From positions 1 to 64,000 of the forward strand of contig NZ_JBHTCM010000015.1 in NCBI RefSeq assembly GCF_042665545.1: a stretch of DNA of 64,000 nucleotides, in the 5' to 3' direction. The stretch comes from Rhodocista pekingensis. GTDB taxonomy: Bacteria; Pseudomonadota; Alphaproteobacteria; Azospirillales; Azospirillaceae. The position numbers and the translations under genes were made by a program. Positions 17,788-26,211 of this stretch are shown here, piece by piece (position 1 is the stretch's first letter; every line of letters begins with the position of its first letter). The notes under the pieces are model-generated. The model was not told where the DNA came from and did not search any database. It saw only the letters and a list, made by a program, of their open reading frames with translations.

Positions 17788-18376
17788 TGCGCAGATCGTC
17801 CTCCGGCGTTCCGGCCGCCGCCCCGTCGGGATCGCCGCCCTCGTCCGGCCGCTCCAGCCGCATGTTCAGGATGGCAAAGCCCAGGGGCAGGGGGTAGAGG
17901 CGCTGGATCTCCCGGCGCGCCTCGGTCAGGGTCTCCGCCCAGACCTCCACCACCTGCGGCGTCGCCCATTCCGCGTCCAGGGTGGGGTGTGGCTTGCCCT
18001 CCATCTGCGACGCCTGGACCTGCCGGTTCACCACCCAGGCGCGGAAGCGGAGGTTGGCGGCGCTCTCGCGGCCGACGATGCGGATGGGCGCCTCCGCCTC
18101 CCGGTGCGCCTCGGCCAGCTCGCGCTCCAGCAGATAGCGCTGCCGGCGCAGGCCCGCGACCTCCGTCGTGACCCTGGCGATGCCCGCCTGCACCTCGGCC
18201 CGGCGCAGTTCGAAGCGGATCTCCATCTGCGCCAGCCGCGGGATGCGCTCCTGCGCCGCCTTCAGGTCGTCGCGGCCGTCGATGGAGACCTCGATCAGCT
18301 TGCCCAGGAAGAAGGCGAACAGCCAGCCGGCCACACCGAGCAGCGACCCCACCAGGATGGCGTTTCCGTAGGTCAT
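17774..18376 (-). CDS. Unrecognised membrane-anchored coiled-coil protein B
   Basis: A protein of 200 aa from the ATG at 18376 (MTYGNAILVGSLLG). One N-terminal membrane helix (about 4-24), a charged coiled-coil stretch (about 35-95) and a C-terminal alpha/beta-looking segment ending RLYPLPLGFAILNMRLE, then an acidic tail. The order of parts and the RxYPxPxGFxI ending parallel protein A immediately downstream. No family recognised. Topology suggests the bulk lies on one face of the membrane, with a scaffold-like role possible but unproven. Confidence 0.75.
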   Translation of the reverse strand: MTYGNAILVGSLLGVAGWLFAFFLGKLIEVSIDGRDDLKAAQERIPRLAQMEIRFELRRAEVQAGIARVTTEVAGLRRQRYLLERELAEAHREAEAPIRIVGRESAANLRFRAWVVNRQVQASQMEGKPHPTLDAEWATPQVVEVWAETLTEARREIQRLYPLPLGFAILNMRLERPDEGGDPDGAAAGTPEDDLRNAVA

Positions 18377-18617
18377 GGTGCGTCCTGGACAGCGCGGGGG
18401 CGGTGGACCGGAAGCGGGGAGGGCGGAGCCGTCAACGCGAGGCGGAGAGGGTGTCAACCAGGGGTTAACCGACCGGCCCATCGGTGCAGCCCCCGGGACA
18501 TCTCCTGTCCGCCGGGGGAACCCAGGGTGGCCGAACGCCATCAGGATAGCGGCTTCCCCGGAAATGTGGACAGGAATATGCCGTGCGACAAAGAATCTTC
18601 ATCAATCATCAAGGTTT

Positions 18618-19196
18618 CTATGCCAAGCGCACGCCCATGCGCCGCGCCTCCAGCATGAAGGCGCGGGTCATCTGCACGATGTCCGTGCGCCAGTAGAGCT
18701 GGGCCATGGGATCGACCAGGAAGTCCCGGGGCAGCATGGCGTAGCAGTAGGTCTCCACCAGCCGGCGGTCGTGGTCCCAGGGATCGGCGGCATCGCGCCA
18801 GCCGATCGTCCAGCCGGCATGCCCGGCCCCGGTCTGCCAGCGCTCGAAACGGGGGGCGATGCCCGGCGCGTCCGCCAGATCGTGGGCCGGCACGGTGTAG
18901 ACGATGACGAAGCGCCAGACATTGAGCTGGAGGCGCATGCGCAGCGTGTCGCCGAAGGCGGCGATACGGTACTCGGCGTCCGATGCGCCCGGAACATGGC
19001 GCAGCGCCACCCCGGCCCGCGCCGCGGCGGACAGGGGCTCCGGCCCCGGCCCGTCGCCCCACTCGGGCACGGCATACTCCACGGCATGCAGGGCGCGGAA
19101 CATGGTGCCGGTGAGGAAGGCGGAGGTCAGGTGCTGGCACTCCTCCAGCGACAGGGCGGGAGGCGCCGGAACGGCGGGGGTGGGGGCGTCGGGCAT
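18618..19196 (-). CDS. Unrecognised soluble protein
   Basis: A protein of 192 aa starting MPDAPTPAVPAPPAL at 19196. No membrane helix or signal peptide. The C-terminal half is rich in aromatic residues (WTIGWRDAADPWDHDRR, YCYAMLPRDFL, LYWRTDIVQM). LSLEECQHLTSAFLTGTMFRA near the start looks helical. No family recognised. It is separated by 240 bases from the coiled-coil pair and lies divergent to thrC. Codon and base use match the surrounding genes, so it looks resident rather than recently acquired. Confidence 0.7.
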   Translation of the reverse strand: MPDAPTPAVPAPPALSLEECQHLTSAFLTGTMFRALHAVEYAVPEWGDGPGPEPLSAAARAGVALRHVPGASDAEYRIAAFGDTLRMRLQLNVWRFVIVYTVPAHDLADAPGIAPRFERWQTGAGHAGWTIGWRDAADPWDHDRRLVETYCYAMLPRDFLVDPMAQLYWRTDIVQMTRAFMLEARRMGVRLA

Positions 19197-19259
19197 GCGG
19201 TCCTCGCTGGGGTCGGACGGTGCGGGGACAACGCCGCGGTGACATCCTTTGTTCGCAGG

Positions 19260-19288
19260 CCGACCCCTGTCCTGGGGGCAGGGGTCGG
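19260..19288. repeat. 10-bp inverted repeat in the divergent region upstream of thrC
   Basis: CCGACCCCTG (19260-19269) and CAGGGGTCGG (19279-19288) pair perfectly across nine bases. It lies midway between the start of the unrecognised minus-strand gene (19196) and thrC (19410). It could be a regulator site or a leader hairpin of thrC; no leader peptide rich in Thr codons is visible, so threonine attenuation is not supported. Confidence 0.55.
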
Positions 19289-19409
19289 GTCCGTGTCGGG
19301 CGCTTGCGCCGGGACGGGCACGCTCGCTAGTGTAGCCGCCCTGCCGGCCCGCCGTTCCGAAGGATGCGGCGCGGGGCCAGGAGTGCCGGCGATGGAGAGG
19401 TAGGTCGGG

Positions 19410-20825
19410 GTGAAGTACATCAGCACGCGGGGACGGGCCCCCGCCCTCCCGTTCGACGAGGTTCTGCTGGCGGGGCTGGCGCGGGACGGCGGCCTCTATG
19501 TCCCCGACGCCTGGCCGGCGCTGGGGCCGGATGCTCTGCGTGCCTTGCGCGGCCGGCCCTATGACGAGGTTGCCGCGGCGGTGATGCTGCCCTTCCTGGG
19601 CGGCCGCATCGCCGAGGCGGACTTCCGCCGCCTGCTGGCCGACGCCTACGGGCCGTCGGTCTTCGCCCACCGGGCGGTGACGCCGCTGGTCCAGCTCGAC
19701 CAGCGCACCTGGCTGATGGAGCTGTTCCACGGCCCGACGCTGGCCTTCAAGGACGTGGCGCTGCAACTGCTCGGCCGCCTGTTCGACCATGTGCTGGCCG
19801 CGCGCGGGGAGCGCATGACGGTGGTCGGCGCCACCTCCGGCGACACCGGCTCCGCCGCCATCGAGGCCTGCCGCGACCGCGAGCGGGTGGATATCGTGAT
19901 CCTGCACCCGCATGGCCGCACCTCGGCCGTGCAGCGCCGCCAGATGACGACGGTGCTCTCGCCCAATGTCCACAACGTCGCCCTGCAAGGGACCTTCGAC
20001 GACTGCCAGGACGCCGTGAAGGCGATGTTCAACGATGCGGCCTTCCGCGACGGGCTGCACCTCTCGGCGGTCAATTCCATCAACTGGGCCCGGATCATGG
20101 CCCAGATCGTCTATTACGTGGCGGCGGCGGTGGCGCTGGGGGCGCCCGACCGGCCGGTCGCCTTCGCCGTGCCCACGGGCAATTTCGGCAATGTCTATGC
20201 CGCCTATGCCGCCCGCGCCATGGGCGTGCCGGTGGCGAAGCTGATCGTCGGCAGCAATGCCAACGACATCCTGGCCCGCTTCTTCGCCAGCGGCACGATG
20301 CAGACGCGCGCCGTGGTGCCGACCATCAGCCCCAGCATGGACATCCAGATCTCCAGCAACTTCGAGCGGCTGCTGTTCGATCTGATGGACCGCGACGGCG
20401 CCGCCGTGGCCGCCAGCATGGCGGAGTTCCGCCGCAGCGGCCGCTTCGACGTCTCGCAGGGCCAGCTCGCCCGCGCGCTGGAGCTGTTCGAGGGCCACCG
20501 CTGCGGCGAGGAGGCGACGCTGGAGACGATGGCGCGGGTCCACCGCGACAGCGGCCTGCTGATCGACCCGCACACGGCCGTGGGCGTCGCCGCGGCTCAG
20601 GCCGCCGACCTCGACCCCTCGGTTCCGGTCGTGTCGCTGGCCTGCGCCCACCCGGCCAAGTTTCCCGACGCGGTGGAGAAGGCCACGGGCGTGCGCCCCG
20701 GCCTGCCGCGGCATCTGGCGGACCTGTTCGAGCGGGAGGAACGGGTCACCGTCCTGCCGAACGATCTCGGCACGCTCCAGGACTTCGTGCGGGCGCGCTC
20801 CCGCGTCACGGCGGGGGCGGCGTGA
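19410..20825 (+). CDS. thrC: Threonine synthase
   Basis: A protein of 471 aa; PLP-dependent conversion of O-phosphohomoserine to threonine. The GTG at 19410 begins MKYISTRG, the invariant start of the proteobacterial/fungal-type enzyme, and follows a GGAGAGG site. The PLP lysine is in LFHGPTLAFKDVALQLLG, and the phosphate loop in GATSGDTGSAAIEA. NSINWARIMAQIVYY and TGNFGNVYAAY are also typical. The homoserine kinase gene (thrB) lies 4 kb downstream on the other strand. Its stop overlaps a possible GTG of the M16 peptidase frame. Confidence 0.96.
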   Translation: MKYISTRGRAPALPFDEVLLAGLARDGGLYVPDAWPALGPDALRALRGRPYDEVAAAVMLPFLGGRIAEADFRRLLADAYGPSVFAHRAVTPLVQLDQRTWLMELFHGPTLAFKDVALQLLGRLFDHVLAARGERMTVVGATSGDTGSAAIEACRDRERVDIVILHPHGRTSAVQRRQMTTVLSPNVHNVALQGTFDDCQDAVKAMFNDAAFRDGLHLSAVNSINWARIMAQIVYYVAAAVALGAPDRPVAFAVPTGNFGNVYAAYAARAMGVPVAKLIVGSNANDILARFFASGTMQTRAVVPTISPSMDIQISSNFERLLFDLMDRDGAAVAASMAEFRRSGRFDVSQGQLARALELFEGHRCGEEATLETMARVHRDSGLLIDPHTAVGVAAAQAADLDPSVPVVSLACAHPAKFPDAVEKATGVRPGLPRHLADLFEREERVTVLPNDLGTLQDFVRARSRVTAGAA

Positions 20826-20905
20826 GCACACAGCGCAGACGGACCGGGCCGGACCCGGCAGCACGGAAACCCGGCCGCGACGGCGCCGGAAGGACGAAGG
20901 TCACC

Positions 20906-22165
20906 ATGAGCGGGGTCAGGGTCACGACGCTGCCGAACGGGCTGCGGGTCGCCACCGACCCGATGCCGGGCGTGCAGACGGCCAGTGTCGGCGTCTGGAT
21001 CGGCGTCGGCAGCCGGCACGAGCCGGAGGCGGCGAACGGCGTCGCCCATCTGGTCGAGCATATGCTGTTCAAGGGCACCGACCGGCGCGATGCCTTCCGC
21101 ATCAGTGCCGAGATCGAGGATGTCGGCGGCCATCTCAATGCCTATACCGGGCGCGAACACACCACCTACTACGCCAAGGTGCTGAAGGAGGACGTGGCGC
21201 TGGCGCTCGACCTGCTGGCCGACATGATCCAGCATTCGCGCTTCGATCCCGCCGATCTGGACAAGGAGCGTCAGGTCGTCATCCAGGAGATCGGTCAGGC
21301 CGAGGACACGCCCGACGACATCATCTACGACCACTGGCTTGCCACCGCCTTCCGCGGGCAGGCGCTGGGCCGGCCCATCCTGGGCACGGCCGAGGTGGTG
21401 GCGGCGCTCCCGCGCGAGGCGCTGACCGGCTATGTCGCGGCGAACTACACGGCCGCCAACATGGTGGTGGCCGCCGCCGGCAACGTGGAGCACGACCGCG
21501 TCGTCGAGCTTGTCGCCCGCCTGTTCGGTAACTTGCCGGCCGGGACGGCGCAGAGCGCGGTCCGGGTGGACTGGAACGGCGGCGACTTCCGCGAGGACCG
21601 CGACCTGGAGCAGCTCCACATCCTGCTGGGCTTCGCCGGGGTGCCGCTGCCGGACCCGGACTACTACGCCAGCCAGGTGCTCTCCACCCTGCTGGGCGGG
21701 GGCATGTCCTCCCGCCTGTTCCAGGAGGTGCGGGAGAAGCGCGGGCTGGTCTACAGCGTCCACAGTTTCGCCTGGCCGATGACCGACGCCGGCGTCTTCG
21801 GCATCTATGCCGGCACCGGCCCGGAGCGGACGGAGGAGCTGGTGCCGGTGGTCTGCGACCAGGTGCGCTCCATCGCCGACGGGCTGTCGCCGGAGGAGGT
21901 CACCCGCGCCCGGGCGCAGCTCAAGGCGAGCCAGCTCATGTCGCTGGAGAGCACGACGAACCGGGCGGAACAGCTTGCCCACGCGCTGCTCGTCTTCGAC
22001 CGGCCGGTGCCGCCGGAGGAGATCATCGCCAGGGTGGACGCGGTGGATGCCGACGCGCTGCGCCGGGTGGCGGCGCGCATCTTCGGCAGCCAGCCCGTCC
22101 TGGCCGCGCTGGGGCCGATCGGGAGGCTGGAGCCGTATGAGCGGCTCGCGGCGCGGCTCGCGTGA
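20906..22165 (+). CDS. M16 family zinc peptidase (mitochondrial processing peptidase beta-like)
   Basis: About 419 aa from the ATG at 20906, preceded by GGAAGGACGAAGG; the frame is open back to a GTG at 20822 that touches the thrC stop, but that 28-residue leader is Arg-rich and unlike the family. The inverted zinc motif HLVEH is at about residue 49 with the distal glutamate in the NAYTGREHTTYYAKV-EDVALALDLLADM region. LLGGGMSSRLFQEVREKRGLVY is the conserved C-domain loop. Single-chain bacterial M16B enzymes of this size act as homodimers. Its substrate is unknown. Linkage to thrC and a GNAT gene is common in alphaproteobacteria. Confidence 0.9.
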   Translation: MSGVRVTTLPNGLRVATDPMPGVQTASVGVWIGVGSRHEPEAANGVAHLVEHMLFKGTDRRDAFRISAEIEDVGGHLNAYTGREHTTYYAKVLKEDVALALDLLADMIQHSRFDPADLDKERQVVIQEIGQAEDTPDDIIYDHWLATAFRGQALGRPILGTAEVVAALPREALTGYVAANYTAANMVVAAAGNVEHDRVVELVARLFGNLPAGTAQSAVRVDWNGGDFREDRDLEQLHILLGFAGVPLPDPDYYASQVLSTLLGGGMSSRLFQEVREKRGLVYSVHSFAWPMTDAGVFGIYAGTGPERTEELVPVVCDQVRSIADGLSPEEVTRARAQLKASQLMSLESTTNRAEQLAHALLVFDRPVPPEEIIARVDAVDADALRRVAARIFGSQPVLAALGPIGRLEPYERLAARLA

Positions 22166-22776
22166 CATCACGGCTGCCGCCCGTGCCGCTGCGCCTGTTC
22201 CAGGCGGGCTTCCTCAGCCCCCCCGCGATCCGGCTGGACGGGGAGGCGGTGTTCATTCGCCCGCCGCAGGCCCGTGACTGGCGCGACTGGGCGGAACTGC
22301 GGGAGGCCAGCCGCGAGTTCCTGACACCGTGGGAGCCGACCTGGCCGCCCGACGCCCTGACCCGCCCGGCCTTCCTGCGCCGGGTGCGGCGGCAGGCGGT
22401 GGAATGGCGGGAGGACGAGGGCTACAGCTTCCTTGTCTTCGAGCGCGGCACGGAGGCCCTGGTCGGCGGCATCGGCCTGTCCAATGTCCGCCGCGGCGTG
22501 GCCCAGATGGGCACCATGGGCTACTGGGTCGGCCGCCCCTATGCCCGGCGCGGCTACACCAGTGAGGCGGCGCGGCTGGTGCTGGGTTTCGCCTTCGGCC
22601 AGCTCGGCCTGCACCGGGTGGAGGCCGCCTGCCTGCCCAGCAACATCCCCAGCCAGGGGGTGCTGGAGAAGGTGGGCTTCTCCCGCGAGGGTTATGCCCG
22701 CGGCTATCTCCGCATCGACGGCAGATGGGCCGACCACGTCCTGTTCGGCATCCTGCGCGACGACTGGCGCGGCTAG
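22162..22776 (+). CDS. GNAT family N-acetyltransferase, RimJ/RimL type
   Basis: A protein of 204 aa from the GTG at 22162, overlapping the peptidase stop. The acetyl-CoA loop appears as MGYWVGRPYARRGYTSEAARL and the second half as HRVEAACLPSNIPSQGVLEKVGFSREG, the pattern of ribosomal-protein Ser/Ala N-acetyltransferases. A role in alanine N-acetylation of a ribosomal protein is inferred by family only. It is the last gene of the thrC transcription unit and converges on the YqgE gene with a 19-base gap. Confidence 0.88.
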   Translation: MTSRLPPVPLRLFQAGFLSPPAIRLDGEAVFIRPPQARDWRDWAELREASREFLTPWEPTWPPDALTRPAFLRRVRRQAVEWREDEGYSFLVFERGTEALVGGIGLSNVRRGVAQMGTMGYWVGRPYARRGYTSEAARLVLGFAFGQLGLHRVEAACLPSNIPSQGVLEKVGFSREGYARGYLRIDGRWADHVLFGILRDDWRG

Positions 22777-22795
22777 CCGGGCCGCCGGCGCCCGC

Positions 22796-23368
22796 TCAGG
22801 CGTGGCCGGCGTCGGCGGAAAGCATGGAGAGCGAGACGCCCAGCTTGGCGATCGCGCGTTCCCACTTCGTCTCCAGGTCGCCGTCGAACAGCAGATCCGG
22901 GTCCGCCGGGGCGTGCAGCCAGCCGTTGTTCTGCATCTCTGCGTCGAGCTGCCCGGCCCCCCAGCCGGCATAGCCCAGCGCCAGCAGGGCATGCTTCGGA
23001 CCCCGGCCCTCGGCGATGGCGCGCAGGATGTCCACCGTGGCGGTCAGGGCCACGTCGTCGTCCACCATCATGGTGGCTTCGCGCGCATAGTCCGTGCTGT
23101 GCAGGACGAAACCGCGCCCGCCCTCCACCGGACCGCCGTAATGCACGCTCAAATGGTCGAGCGAGCACTCGGCCTCGATGTCGAGCTGCTCCAGCAGGTC
23201 GGCGAAGCCGATGCCGCCGAACAGGCGGTTGATCACCAGCCCCATCGCCCCGTCCGCCGTGTGGGCGCAGACATAGATGACCGTGCGGGCGAAACGCGGG
23301 TCCGGCATCTGCGGCATGGCGATCAGCAGTTGTCCCGTCAGGAAACGGGGAATCTCCGAATGCTTCAT
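22796..23368 (-). CDS. YqgE/AlgH family protein (UPF0301)
   Basis: A protein of 190 aa. LTGQLLIAMPQMPDPRFARTV near the start, AMGLVINRLF, GGPVEGGRGFVLH and LGYAGWGAGQLDAEMQNNGW are the four conserved blocks of the family. It folds as a compact alpha/beta protein; the molecular role is not established, although AlgH was first linked to alginate regulation in Pseudomonas. It is divergent from the peroxiredoxin gene. Confidence 0.93.
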   Translation of the reverse strand: MKHSEIPRFLTGQLLIAMPQMPDPRFARTVIYVCAHTADGAMGLVINRLFGGIGFADLLEQLDIEAECSLDHLSVHYGGPVEGGRGFVLHSTDYAREATMMVDDDVALTATVDILRAIAEGRGPKHALLALGYAGWGAGQLDAEMQNNGWLHAPADPDLLFDGDLETKWERAIAKLGVSLSMLSADAGHA

Positions 23369-23687
23369 GGTCGCACGCTCGTCGGATCGCGGGAGGCGGT
23401 CGTGGAACGGACAGCTCCTTGCTCAGGCTGCCCGCTTGCGCCGGCAGCCTGCCTACGCTGGTCCCCGGCGGCTCCCGGGGACCGGACCGGAGCACAGTAC
23501 CACAGGACGGCGGGTCCGTCCCCCTTCCGCGGTGGCCGTCCGTGGTAGCGGCGGGTCCCTTGGGAAAACCCGTGCCGACGGGAAAGGTTGCCCGGCCTCC
23601 CGCCGTCGCCCGCCCTTGCCGGACCGGCCCGCCCGCCCTAGAACCACGGGGGGAGCGTCCCTTGTCCAGCCACCCGGGAGAATGAGG

Positions 23688-24170
23688 ATGAGCATCAAGG
23701 TCGGCGACCGGATTCCGTCGGTGACGCTGAAGCACCTGACCGAGTCCGGCATGCAGGAGATCGGCACCGACGAGATCTTCGCCGGCAGGAAGGTGGTGCT
23801 GTTCGCCGTGCCGGGCGCCTTCACCCCCACCTGCTCGGCCAAGCACCTGCCCGGCTTCGTCGAACAGGCCGATGCGATCCGGGCCAAGGGCGTGGACCAG
23901 ATCGTCTGCATGGCGGTCAACGATCCCTTCGTCATGCATGCCTGGGCCAAGGCGAACAATGTCAACGGCCGCATCCTGATGCTGCCGGACGGCAACGGCA
24001 CCCTGACCCGTGCGCTGGGGCTGGAGATGGACGGCACGGCCTACAATCTCGGCCTGCGCTGCCAGCGCTTCGCCCTGGTCGCGGAGGACGGGGTGGTCAC
24101 GGCCCTGAACGTGGAGAAGCCCGGCGCCTTCGAGGTCTCCTCCGCCGAGGCGGTGCTGAAGCTGCTCTGA
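23688..24170 (+). CDS. Peroxiredoxin, Prx5 type
   Basis: A protein of 160 aa. I chose the second of two close ATGs (23688) because GGGAG lies seven bases upstream; 23682 is the alternative. The peroxidatic cysteine is Cys49 in PGAFTPTCSAKHLPGF. Cys72 (VCMAVNDPF) and a later RCQRFALV match bacterial and fungal Prx5-type thiol peroxidases. It reduces H2O2 and organic hydroperoxides using glutathione/glutaredoxin or thioredoxin. It is a single-gene unit converging on rnhA. Confidence 0.93.
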   Translation: MSIKVGDRIPSVTLKHLTESGMQEIGTDEIFAGRKVVLFAVPGAFTPTCSAKHLPGFVEQADAIRAKGVDQIVCMAVNDPFVMHAWAKANNVNGRILMLPDGNGTLTRALGLEMDGTAYNLGLRCQRFALVAEDGVVTALNVEKPGAFEVSSAEAVLKLL

Positions 24171-24186
24171 GCCGGAGAGGCAGGCC

Positions 24187-24209
24187 GCCGGCGCCGCCCG
24201 GGCGCCGGC
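24187..24209. terminator. Hairpin between convergent peroxiredoxin and rnhA genes
   Basis: GCCGGCGCC (24187-24195) and GGCGCCGGC (24201-24209) form a perfect 9-bp GC stem with loop GCCCG, 17 bases after the peroxiredoxin stop. TCTTCTC follows on the plus strand. Symmetry means it could stop transcripts from either side. Confidence 0.6.
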
Positions 24210-24233
24210 CGGGTCTTCTCGGCGGCGGGAGCC

Positions 24234-24695
24234 TCAGGCTGCGGGGGCGGCGAGGGTGTCGCGCATGCCCTCGCGGGCGAGCTGGTCGGCGCGTTCGTTC
24301 TCCGGGTGGCCGGCATGGCCCTTGACCCAGTGGAACTCTACCGTGTGGCGGCCGACCAGCTCGTCCAGCCGCTGCCAGAGGTCGGCGTTCTTCACCGGGT
24401 CGCGGCCGGCGGTCTTCCAGCCGTTCTTCTTCCAGCCGTGAATCCAGGTGGTGATGCCGTTCTTGACGTACTGGCTGTCGGTGTGCAGCCGCACGGTCAC
24501 CGGCCGCTTCAGCGCATCCAGCGCCTGGATGGCGGCCATCAGCTCCATCCGGTTGTTGGTGGTCAGGCGCTCGCCGCCCTTCAGTTCCTTCTCGGTGCCC
24601 TTCCAGCGCAGGATGGCGCCCCAGCCGCCCGGGCCCGGATTGCCGCTGCACGCCCCGTCGGTGTAGATGTCCACCACCAGCGTGTCGGCGCTCAT
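24234..24695 (-). CDS. rnhA: Ribonuclease HI
   Basis: A protein of 153 aa that removes RNA from RNA-DNA hybrids. The first catalytic aspartate is in DIYTDGACSGNPGPGGWGAI, the glutamate in TNNRMELMAAIQAL, the next aspartate in HTDSQYVKNGITTWI and the last in NERADQLAREGM. HWVKGHAGHPENE holds the handle/His loop. It overlaps thrB by four bases, and the ispH-thrB-rnhA order is common in alphaproteobacteria. Confidence 0.96.
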   Translation of the reverse strand: MSADTLVVDIYTDGACSGNPGPGGWGAILRWKGTEKELKGGERLTTNNRMELMAAIQALDALKRPVTVRLHTDSQYVKNGITTWIHGWKKNGWKTAGRDPVKNADLWQRLDELVGRHTVEFHWVKGHAGHPENERADQLAREGMRDTLAAPAA

Positions 24696-25672
24696 GCCGC
24701 CCCCGCCGGGAGCGTGAGCCCGTATTCGCCGATGCCGCGGACCTGCTGGTGGAAGCGCAGCTTGTGCAGGTATTCCAGCGGGTCCTTGCGCTTCACCAGC
24801 GCCCCCGCCGGCGTGTTCAGCCAGTCATAGAGCCGGGTCAGCAGGAAGCGCAGGGCACTGCCCCGCGCCAGCAGCGGCAGCGCCTCCAGCTCCGCCGCCG
24901 ACAGCGGACGCACCTTCATGTAGCTGGCCAGCATCAGCCGCGCCTTCGTCACGTTGAACGAGCCGTCCGCCTCGAAGCACCAGGCGTTCAGGCAGACCGC
25001 CACGTCGTAGGCCAGGATGTCGTTGCAGGCGAAATAGAAGTCGATCAGGCCGGACAGCGCGCCGTCGCGGAAGAAGACATTGTCCGGGAACAGGTCGGCA
25101 TGGATAACGCCGCAGGGCAGGTCCGCCGGCCAGCACCGCTCCAGCTCCGCCAGTTCCGCCGCCAGCGCCGCGGCAAGGCCGGGCTTCACCGCGTCCGCCC
25201 GCCCGTGCGTCGCCGCGTGCAGCGTGCGCCAGCCGTCCAGCGACAGGGCGTTGGCCCGGCGCAGCGGAAAATCCGCCCCGGCCAGGTGAAGCCGCGCCAG
25301 CCCCTCGCCCAGGGCGGCGCAGTGCTCGGGCAGGATGCGCCGCGGCCACATGCCGGCCAGGAAGGTGACGATCACCGCCGGCCGGCCGCACAGGCTGCGC
25401 AGCGCCTCCCCGTCGCGCCCGCGCACGGGCAGGGGGCAGGTCACACCGCGGGCCGACAGATGCTCCATCAGCCCCAGGAAGAAGGGCAGGTCGGCCGGGT
25501 CCACCCGCTTCTCGTAGAGGGTCAGGATGAAGGGGCCGGTCTCCGTCACCAGCAGGTAATTGCTGTTCTCCACCCCCTCCGCGATGCCCTTGCACGACAC
25601 CACCGCGCCCAGATCGTACTGGGCGATGAAGCTGCGCAGGTCCTCGTCGGAGACTTCGGTATAGACGGCCAT
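24692..25672 (-). CDS. thrB: Homoserine kinase (APH-fold type)
   Basis: A protein of 326 aa from the ATG at 25672 (MAVYTEVSDEDLRSF). This is the aminoglycoside-phosphotransferase-like ThrB of alphaproteobacteria, not the GHMP type. GVENSNYLLVTETGPFILTLYEK is the nucleotide-loop region, GVIHADLFPDNVFF the catalytic loop with its Brenner-like HxDxxxxN, and GLIDFYFACND the metal-binding aspartate. It makes O-phosphohomoserine for thrC. Unusually, ispH is not its direct neighbour because a psp-like operon intervenes. Confidence 0.94.
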   Translation of the reverse strand: MAVYTEVSDEDLRSFIAQYDLGAVVSCKGIAEGVENSNYLLVTETGPFILTLYEKRVDPADLPFFLGLMEHLSARGVTCPLPVRGRDGEALRSLCGRPAVIVTFLAGMWPRRILPEHCAALGEGLARLHLAGADFPLRRANALSLDGWRTLHAATHGRADAVKPGLAAALAAELAELERCWPADLPCGVIHADLFPDNVFFRDGALSGLIDFYFACNDILAYDVAVCLNAWCFEADGSFNVTKARLMLASYMKVRPLSAAELEALPLLARGSALRFLLTRLYDWLNTPAGALVKRKDPLEYLHKLRFHQQVRGIGEYGLTLPAGAA

Positions 25673-25908
25673 GGCCATCGGGTAGCCGGTTTCCTCCCCC
25701 CGGTCAACGGCACCGGCGGCCCGTTCCGGCCGCATCCTGCCGATGGCGCAGGGGGCTCAAGGGCGGTGGTGGAGAATGCTTCGCCGGTTCCACCAGAAAA
25801 TGGCGTTCGCCGCCATCGAGTGGCGGAAATCCGGCGATCTGCGGGCGTTGCTGCCGCGCCGTCCGTAAGTTTTCAATGAAATCAAAGGCTTGTGGAGAGG
25901 GCAAAAGT

Positions 25909-25924
25909 TGGCACGCGGGTTGCG
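25909..25924 (+). promoter_or_regulatory. Sigma-54 (-24/-12) promoter of the psp-like operon
   Basis: The sequence TGGCACGCGGGTTGCG matches the sigma-54 consensus (TGGCACG-N4-TTGCW) at every position but the last. The invariant GG (25910-25911) and GC (25922-25923) are exactly ten bases apart. Transcription would start near 25935, upstream of the 55-aa gene at 25994. In enterobacteria pspA is driven by sigma-54 with the activator PspF (established knowledge); no pspF gene is in this window. Confidence 0.85.
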
Positions 25925-25993
25925 ATACTGGCGACGTGGCCGCGAAGGCCGATGAGACAGACCCGAACGCAACCGATCCCGATGGAGACCGCC

Positions 25994-26161
25994 ATGACCG
26001 ACGTCACGTACCTCGCCAAGGCGCGCCGCAGCCGCGACACCGCCGGCACGGCGACCGCCTCCTGGGCCGACACGCTGCGGGAATTCGTCCCCGGCGTCGA
26101 TGTGATCCCCGCGCTGGCCTCGGCCGCCGTCATGATCCTGTGCCTGACGCAGCTCTTCTGA
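25994..26161 (+). CDS. Small membrane protein (55 aa), first gene of the psp-like operon
   Basis: The ATG at 25994 has GGAG at 25985-25988 as its ribosome site; an in-frame ATG at 25982 would add four residues. Starts further upstream are excluded because the sigma-54 promoter begins transcription near 25935. The N-terminal half is basic and polar (YLAKARRSRDT), and a single hydrophobic helix closes the protein (VIPALASAAVMILCLTQLF), so it looks tail-anchored. It does not resemble PspB, whose helix is N-terminal. I do not recognise the family. Its position ahead of pspA suggests a membrane-stress or PspA-docking role. Confidence 0.75.
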   Translation: MTDVTYLAKARRSRDTAGTATASWADTLREFVPGVDVIPALASAAVMILCLTQLF

Positions 26162-26211
26162 CGCGCGCCGCGCCGCCGACCCCCTGAAACCCCGAACCGA
26201 CGGAAAGAACC

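Noticed and set aside
19197..19409. Threonine attenuator ahead of thrC
   Set aside because: The hairpin is present, but no short leader frame rich in Thr or Ile codons is visible and there is no T-tract.
20822..20905. N-terminal extension of the M16 peptidase from the GTG overlapping thrC
   Set aside because: Arg/Gly-rich leader unlike the family, whereas the ATG at 20906 has a good ribosome site and starts at the conserved position.
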